Positions 57,058 to 64,000 of a DNA stretch of 64,000 nucleotides are shown here, piece after piece. The stretch comes from Procambarus clarkii. Its lineage: Eukaryota; Arthropoda; Malacostraca; Decapoda; Cambaridae. Made by a program: the position numbers and the translations under genes. Under the pieces are notes generated by a model. It saw only the letters and a list, made by a program, of their open reading frames with translations. It was not told where the DNA came from and searched no databases. Position 1 is the first letter of the stretch, and each line of letters starts with the position of its first letter. The stretch lies in contig NC_091219.1 in the NCBI RefSeq assembly GCF_040958095.1, positions 24,402,702 to 24,466,701 of the forward strand. Reading direction: 5' to 3'.

Positions 57058-57236
57058 ATGGGAACTATCAGGGAAAAGCACCAAACCACAAGGATTGTAT
57101 AGTACTTGAAAGAGGTCAGGATAAGGATTTGGGACGGGACGGGGTAAAGGAATGGTGCCCAACCACTCGGACGGATGGGGATTGAACGCCGACCTGTATG
57201 AAATGTGGCCATCGCTCTACCGTCTAGTCCAAGTGC
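57058..57236 (-). mobile_element. tRNA-derived SINE, copy 2 of the 43493 family
   Basis: Reverse complement of 43493-43667: GGATAAGGATTTGGGACGGG, AATGGTGCCCAACCACTCGG, GGATTGAACGCCGACCTG and CGCTCTACCGTCTAGTCC. The B-box-like part reads GGTCGGCGTTCAATCC. Confidence 0.7.
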
Positions 57237-58919
57237 TTGGACATTGGGGAAAATAAATTTTTAAGGGGATTTTTAAATCATTTAATTTGACAAATATTTA
57301 CAGTCCTGTAGTGTCGGATATTGCATTGTTCTATTGTACAAAACAAATTTAGAAAACAAGGAAAGGGCAGGATGCTCTTAACTCTAATATTTTTGTCTCT
57401 TGTCCTTTAACCCTACAGTACTGTACAAACAATAGGTTACAAATGATAATACTTTGCCAGGCATGCACAAAATTTGAAACATTTCAAGCGCATCTTTAAA
57501 AAGCAGTTTACACTTTACAGGCAGCAAAGATGTGTTGAAAAGTTTCTGCATAAGGGAGTATCGGTTCCACAACAGACATGGCATAAAGATAGAACAGAAT
57601 TATTTATAAATTTCATGAAACAATTACTATATGAAGCCTGCTAAAAAAAAAAAAGTCACAAGAAGCCCAAAGTCTGGAGCAATTCAAAGTCCTGTAACAT
57701 GTGACTAGCAATAAGTTGGGGACTTCCATCTGTTAGTGTTCCAGTTTCTCTTACACACAAACATTATATATAAAAAAAACTAATAAAGTAATGCATCTTA
57801 AAATATCAGTTACATGGCATAAAAAGTGGGGGAAGACAGATTAATATAAGTACTGTACTTTACAAAAGTGTTTGCAGATGGTTATGTAGTATATTTTACC
57901 TTAGTGAAGAATATAATACACAACATGTCTGGATTGTGTCCTTGTCCCACTCCATTCAAAAGCCCACCTTCACTCAACTTTGTGAGTCCTCCCAGTAGTA
58001 TCTAATCATCTAACCAGTGTTCCCTCTGCCTTTTTAAAAGCTGCTGCTGTCTGCAGATTAATCCTATTCTTTAATTTTTGCAATAATGGTAAAATCTAAG
58101 CACTAATAACAGTAAGAAAAAGAAACAAACTTTGCTACTTAGGTATTATATATTGTTCAAGTACTTTAGTACACACACACACTGCTTTAACTCGATACAA
58201 CCCTTTAAACTTCAAATGTACATCTCGCAAAAATTTGAATTTCTTGTTTAATCTTAGACAGTTACAGCACTTACACAACAAGCATATTTTTCATGATTTA
58301 ATCGTATGTACCATTCACCGAATTCCTATAATAATATAACTGAGCTTACATTGTTACTTACATTATCCATGGATTCATTGCTATACATATCAAATAATAC
58401 AAATTAGCTATTTCTGCATGATGCAAAACAGTCAAAAGCTTTATTACCATTCATGAATAACTAGATTTTGCAACCAATCTGGTGTTAGACTGCATTAAAA
58501 TGAACTGTTTATACCTTTTATCATCTCTAACCTTCGGTGAATCACCATTTTAAGATGTTTAAAGTTATTTCCCTACAATGGTTCCAACATATGTCTGTCC
58601 AAAAATACCAAAAAGTACTGTAGTTGCATAACAATTTTCCCATTCCTGTACATATGTCTTTATGACAATTAGTTCATAGATCTTCTAGACAATGTTAATT
58701 CAAGGTTTTATTCAGCACTATATATTCCATATTGCTTACAATACAAGGCAGAAGGGCTTTAAATTATATATTACTGGAACTCTACAAACTTTATTGCATA
58801 TTCCAAAAATCAGGTCAGTAGGTAGAGGTTAATTTGTTTTTTGTTTCAAGCAGAAACAAAAGTACGGTGATTAATTATCATAAGGAGCCAAGCTGGGAAG
58901 ACTGTAGCAGTCTGTCACT

Positions 58920-59110
58920 GGATATTCAAAATGCACTAAATATCATCCAAGATGCCAGTATGAGAACAAAAAGATACAAGGGGGAGCGATATCAAAGGTA
59001 CTGGATTCTACTGAGGGACAAATTTTTCTTTGGGATATTAGGAAAGCAAGAAACATGATCCCAAAAATCAGGATATTCTACAAGGAGATGCATGACTAAA
59101 TGGGACAATG
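58920..59110 (-). mobile_element. Antisense relic of the RNase H LINE
   Basis: AAATATCATCCAAGATGCCA and AGTATGAGAACAAAAAGATA align with the reverse complement of about 56400-56490. A plus-strand open frame over it (58834-59058) is therefore antisense to a LINE and is not a gene. Confidence 0.55.
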
Positions 59111-60227
59111 CAATTCAGACCAAAAGGAGCAGGATGTTCCATTAAATGACCATGGGTGAAACTTTAGCACAATCCATTTATTAGGGGTAAAAAAGAGCAA
59201 TGTTAAAAAATTCAAGGTTTCTCAAACTGCACACATCTTTTTATATATCATTTTTTTTACAGTGAATACTACACTTTGAATGCAATGATTAGCAATTATT
59301 TTGTACAAGTCTGTGTTGACACCATTATGTTTGCTGTATTGCTTCATTCTGTGAATATCACAGTATCCAAGGAAACCAAGATACAAAGCTCCTGACTACA
59401 TACAGTACTGTACTTTTCCATTTACTCTATACACATATGTAAACAAACTTTGAAAAAATATATGTTTAAACTATTTTTCAACAATATACTAAACCTAATC
59501 ATTACCATTTACAGTGTACTTTATCTGCTAATAAAGAAGTATTTTGAGCCGTGTATATAAATTATGTAAAAAAAAAGTACATTAATTAATATTAAATTAC
59601 ATTCTGAAGTACAGTATAAATAAATAGTTTTAAATCTGCAGGACATTACTGCATGTATCCCCCAGAACATTTTTGTATGATAATACTAATCATCCAAAAT
59701 CTACCTTCTTTGATAAATTTAACAGGCTGTGTGTAGCATTTATTTACTGGCTATGCTGTTCAATTTTTTGACCACATGATATGTAGCAGACATGCTATAG
59801 GTAAAAATATTTGGTCTCCCATTTGTGTTAATTTCCAAAGTTCTGACTGGATATTAAAATGCTGAGATTACTGTATATATATAGTAGTACAGTACTGTAA
59901 CATAAAATATAGTCACCAGACTTTGTCATTTGATGTTACTACTGGGGTGAAATTTTCCAAGGTATAAAAACGGAATTGCCTAAAATTCAGTACAGTGCAG
60001 TATTTACAGTAAGCTCGAGTTAAGATCAGTGTACTTTTGAAGTAGTCAGGAAACTCATATTGTCTGTCGACAACAAAAATTTGCATAAAAACATGACAAG
60101 TTAATTATTACAATATTTATATATTGGATTTGTCTTATATGTTAATTTTTTCTCTATAAATTAAGGTACAGTACTGTTAAACTTTAATTCTCACCGTAAA
60201 ATCAACAAAACGTAATTGTTTCCAACC

Positions 60228-62819
60228 CTACCAGTCTCTATTAGCAACAACTGTGCGGTAAACAACGCTAACTTGTATTAACAAGAAAGCAATGACCACA
60301 ACATCATCAATAAGTCCAAGAAGACCCAAAAAGGCTTCGGGAATTAAGTCAATGGGTGTTATTGCATAAAGGATGGCAGTAGCAACACAAATGAGAAATC
60401 TAAATCTTGATAACATTTCAATACCACGCCAGGTGAACAGTTCTGCCCAGATGTGACGTAAAATAGTGGGCAGATCTTGTAGTTGGCCATAGAACTGGAA
60501 AAAGGGAAAATGTGTTCAAGATTTTCTTAAGAATTCAAGTTGTTCAAGAATTAAGATTTCATCTTAATCTCTCAATCTGTCTTCATTATTCTTACTTTAT
60601 TTCCCCACAAAATACCCGAGTAGTAAAATACAAAGTGCTAAAAAAATGATGGTTTATGTACTATAGATACATACATATACAAGAGCATAATGCAGATAAA
60701 AAGTCTTATGGTCACTGATTTGTCATTCCAATTGCTCTCACCTTTTCAATTTTAATTATCAATTTTTATGTTTTATCTCAAGTTATGAAATTTACCCGCT
60801 GTTTATATCACTTTTCCAATTGCTTTGAGGTTTTTAAATACTGTACAGTATATTACTCTCGTGTCATAAAATGTTATGTTTTCTAATGTCAAAATTAACT
60901 TTTCAGAAGGCATCAATGTTCCCCATATGAAATAATTTAATCCACTTCAATAATCCAATAATTCTTCCACTTCTGCTTATGGGGAAGAATATGGCTACCA
61001 ATATATTTATATTTAATGAGAACAGCATACTTATCAGCCCTGGATGGGCTCCAAATCATCATACACCTGCTCCCCAAACCTTTAGTCATTTTGAGTCCAT
61101 TGATCTGTTCCATTATTATCCTCCACAACACATGCACTCTATTATCCCCCCACTCATTGATTCCTATTTCCCCAAATGCATTCACTCTCCAACCCACACC
61201 TATTCCCACCCAACAAAAAGAAAAAAAAACTGAAAATGTGCAAAGACACACTATTAATGACTTCCAGAACTGAAAAACTAGAGCTATGGAGAGGCTGGAG
61301 GTGTTAAATGTACCAAAGCTAGAAGATAAAACATAAAAATAAAAATTAGGCAATATGATCACTACTGTACATACAAAATAGTAACAGGAATCAACAAAAC
61401 TGACTCGAGAGGAATTCTTGAAACCAGCACCCCTCAAGTACAAGAGGTCATAGGTTCAACCTAAGGAAACAAAGGTGCTGAAAAAATATTAAGTTTGCAA
61501 AAATATTTTGTTGCAAACAGTGATAGACAATTGGAAGAAGTTAGGCGAGAAGGCGTTGGACATCAAACCCATCAGTAGTGTCAAAGTGTCATATGACAGA
61601 GTACTGGGAGGATGAGCCTATCCTGCCAAAAATATACCACCAGTCTTGTTCAAATATTAATTGGAATGGGTGGGCAGACAAGTTCATTATACTGTACTAA
61701 GAATGTGAGAGTACAGTACCCACAGTACATATTTATAAAATCATGTTTCACCTGTATCATTACTCTAATAAACCTTTAATATATAAGTTTAGGTAAATAA
61801 TTACAATGTCAGGAATGCACCTCCACAGGATTATACTAAAATAAAGTTTTAGGGTTGATTGTGATAATGCTCCTGTTTCCAGGAAAATATTCCCAGCAAT
61901 AAATGAGATGTGTGTATCCCGTGTTAAACACTGCTCAAAATTCACTTACTGATCTAGGGTGTTCAGAGTACATGCGATTGTATTGCTGCACATCAACCAT
62001 AATACGCTCCCTTTCTTCAACTTCTTGAAGTTCCGCTGTATTAGTTTCCCCTTCAGAAAAACATGGCAATAGTAGTGTTACCTGAAATAGATATGAATAA
62101 TTGTAATATGGAATAAATGTTCTCATTAAATGGTAAGAGCAACAGTTGATTCTTCACTTAAAGCTATACAGTACAACCTCGATTCAACTACGTATCTTGG
62201 GACCGACCCCAATTCGTTACAAATTATTAAAATATATTGCTCTAGAAAGAAGAGAGATTTGTTAAATAATGCTCATTCAAATTTTTTAAAAGTTGTTTAA
62301 TAACAATAAAACCATGGTCACCTGCCCCCCTACTATTTTCTATTCCACTACTATTCTATTCTATACTATTTCCCCTCTACTATTCATTTGGTGGTTTTTG
62401 AAAAAAACCACCAACTGTGTTCATGTAGCAGTTGGCAGAACATTACATATTCCCGCTCTCTCGTGAGGCATTGTATTGGAATTATTCTATATCAAAATGA
62501 TCGAAAAAGAAGGGTTAAAATGATTAGCATAAAGATTTTTAGAAAATTTGAAATGGAATAAGGCTAAATTAGGTCTTTGAAATAGACAAAAAAGCAGCAA
62601 ATTATGTTAATTAGCTGTATCTGAATTTGAGTGTTAAAAAGAATTAATAAAAATGAAGTTAAAATAACATTTTTAAATAGCAATTAGTTTCAAATTTCAC
62701 ATTTACAATTCTTTAAACAAGAAAACATGATGAAGCTAAACTTACCTCCTGACGACAAAACGGGCATGGCATGGGTGATGTGCTAAAATTAGTCCTCCAA
62801 TTCTGGATTATGCAACTTG
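60228..62819 (-). CDS. RNF170: RNF170 E3 ubiquitin ligase, C-terminal part (gene continues beyond the right edge)
   Basis: Three exons: 62746-62819, 61950-62081 and 60228-60494, with matching phases (0, 0), giving the last 156 residues (human protein 258). The first carries the end of the RING: SCIIQNWR...PMPCPFCRQE (final CxxC). The second reads VTLLLPCFSEGETNTAELQE and VQQYNRMYSEHPRS. The third, LPTILRHIWAELFTW and RFRFLICVATAILYAITPID then LIPEAFLGLLGLIDDVVVIA, is the DUF1232-type membrane region. All follow animal RNF170, an ER-membrane ubiquitin ligase that degrades activated IP3 receptors. Exons for the N-terminal membrane segment and first RING ligands are not in 62820-64000 and must lie further right. 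A LINE relic sits in the last intron. Confidence 0.9.
61210..61640 (+). mobile_element. CR1-like LINE C-terminal relic in RNF170 intron
   Basis: Plus-strand pieces MERLEVLNVPKLED, QESTKLTREEFLKPAP, GHRFNL-like and NWKKLGEKALDIKPISSVKV recall the C-terminal domain of the CR1-like LINEs (39184-39500). Multiple stops and frameshifts. Confidence 0.65.
62169..62300 (+). mobile_element. Left end of a pogo/Tigger-like MITE
   Basis: CAGTACAACCTCGATTCAAC preceded by TA matches the left end of the element at 47891-48551, followed by GGGACCGACCCCAATTCGTT (compare GGAACCAGCCCCAATTTGTT there). No matching right end was found, so it is truncated. Confidence 0.55.
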
Positions 62820-63480
62820 CTGAAAGAGGAAAACTCATGAATCTAAGAAGGACAATGGCAATGAGTAGAGTATACACTTAGAGTAAGCAAAGGAACATGA
62901 ATTATGGGAACACATGCCAAATGATTAACTAATTCATCACATCTTAGTAGAAAGCTCTACTTGCTTTCTACCTTTCTGCTCAATTCTCTTTAGTTGATGG
63001 CTTAAGGATTTGCCCATGCTCTATTCTCCTACCAACATACATGCTTCTCTGATTATCCATTTATACTGATCTAACTCATAATTTTTCAATTACTCAAGGC
63101 CCACAATTATTAGTAGTCATAACAGAAAATCTGTTTTTCACAGGTTTAATCATTACTTCCCTGAAGTTAGTGTTTCTAAGGATGATTGAAGTACCTGGTT
63201 TATTACATAGTTTAACACTATGTTTAGCCAGGAATGTACATACAGCATAATGAATGGATGCCTAATGAGCAAAACTATGCCACGATGTCCAAACCACACA
63301 TCACAAAATGAAGAAACAACACTTCGGTCCATCAAAGACCATTATCAATTCAATGTTATTTCTTCATTTTCTGATTTGTAGTTTTAGACATCCTACCTTC
63401 AGCCTCATGACTTATTGTGACTCATTGTCTGCAAAGCTATGTCATGACTTGATGAGGATCCAGGAAAGGCAAAAATATGT

Positions 63481-64000
63481 TGACCAGACCACACACTAGA
63501 AATTGAAGGGACGACGACGTTTCGGTCCGTCCTGGACCATTCTCAAGTCGATTGTGATGAGGACAGGTAGGGACAGGCATTAAATAGGCAAGAGAGAGCT
63601 GAGGAGGAAAGTCAGGTGTAGGGGATAGTAGTAATGAGAACTGCAGCAAGCCTATTGGCCCATACGAGGCAGCTCCTATTATAACCACCGAAGGAGATAG
63701 TAATAGGAATAAGAAGAGGATAGCAAGGGAACATCATCTCCCTTTTTCTGTTCATTGTCTTCTACGCTCCCTTGCTATCCTCTTCTTATTCCTATTACTA
63801 TCTCCTTCGGTGGTTATAATAGGAGCTGCCTCGTATGGGCCAATAGGCCTGCTGCAGTTCTCATTACTACTATCCCCTACACCTGACTTTCCTCCTCAGC
63901 TCTCTCTTGCCTATTTAATGCCTGTCCCTATCTGTCCTCATCACAATCGACTTGAGAATGGTCCAGGACGGACCGAAACGTCGTCGTCCCTTCAATTTCT
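63481..64000. mobile_element. Long foldback element, 233-bp near-perfect arms, cut by window edge
   Basis: Left arm 63498-63730 and right arm 63768-64000 are the same length (233 bp) and differ at only a few bases; the 37-bp spacer is CATCATCTCCCTTTTTCTGT... The outer part (TGACCAGACCACACACTAGA, ACGACGACGTTTCGGTCC) equals the foldback arms at 15519-15660. The left arm extends 17 bases further left, so about 17 bases of the right arm should lie past 64000. In an RNF170 intron. Confidence 0.9.

Larger units (their letters stand above)
56730..60225. other. Region downstream of RNF170: probable 3' UTR/intergenic
   Basis: AT-rich sequence with a SINE (57058-57236) and a LINE relic (58920-59110). 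The part next to 60228 is likely to be the RNF170 3' UTR, but its end cannot be fixed because many AATAAA-like sites occur on the minus strand. Confidence 0.3.

Noticed and set aside
58834-59058. 74-codon plus-strand open frame
   Set aside because: Aligns to the reverse complement of the RNase H LINE at about 56400-56490.
60937-61443. 168-codon minus-strand open frame in the RNF170 intron
   Set aside because: No recognised domain or splice borders, and part lies antisense to a decayed LINE; probably chance.
1-64000. CRISPR arrays, operons, bacterial promoters or phage genes
   Set aside because: None seen; intron-bearing animal genes and eukaryotic retroelements dominate, and the tandem arrays lack CRISPR repeat-spacer regularity.

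Overview
The window is eukaryotic nuclear DNA: intron-rich host genes lie far apart in a dense bed of non-LTR retrotransposon tails, tRNA-derived SINEs, foldback elements, MITEs and minisatellites. Gene content is animal. The repeat types (paired SINE foldbacks, CR1-like LINEs, LINE 3' ends with short-tandem tails) and a short GGTTA run suggest an arthropod, most likely a decapod crustacean such as a crayfish; that placement is inference from style and recall, not proof.

Six host genes were modelled by hand from consensus splice sites, phase agreement and remembered homologues. From left to right: (1) a chondroitin polymerizing factor family gene on the minus strand (coding exons 576-2964, 3' part off the left edge or not found). 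(2) A seven-exon RING/partial B-box/coiled-coil (TRIM-like) gene on the minus strand (8776-18575), whose RING zinc ligands are split by a long proline-rich insertion. (3) OSTC, an oligosaccharyltransferase subunit, minus strand (22963-27669), ending in a 19-nt coding exon. (4) NDUFAF1 (CIA30), plus strand (30492-37274), divergent from OSTC and carrying a CR1-like LINE in intron 5. (5) A four-exon centromere-type histone H3 (CenH3/CENP-A candidate), plus strand (45442-50297). (6) The C-terminal half of RNF170, minus strand (60228-62819), whose first exons lie beyond the right edge.

The genes are unrelated in function (proteoglycan synthesis, ubiquitin ligation, N-glycosylation, complex I assembly, centromere identity, ER-associated ubiquitin ligation), so this is an ordinary stretch of a repeat-rich genome, not a pathway cluster.

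Between them: LINE fragments of at least four types (a 3760-5803-type family with AAAT or ATT tails, a CR1-like family, a family whose 3' end is tandemly duplicated at 12310-13015, and an RNase H-bearing I/jockey-like family), one broken Penelope-like element, several tRNA-derived SINEs, three foldback elements, and four MITE-like elements bounded by inverted repeats. The most interesting signals are the foldback retroposons with clear target-site duplications (15482-15659 and 38211-38480), the 233-bp-arm near-perfect inverted repeat at the right edge, the split RING, and the CenH3 candidate. No CRISPR, rRNA, functional tRNA, operon or bacterial feature was seen. All exon boundaries are predictions without transcript support.
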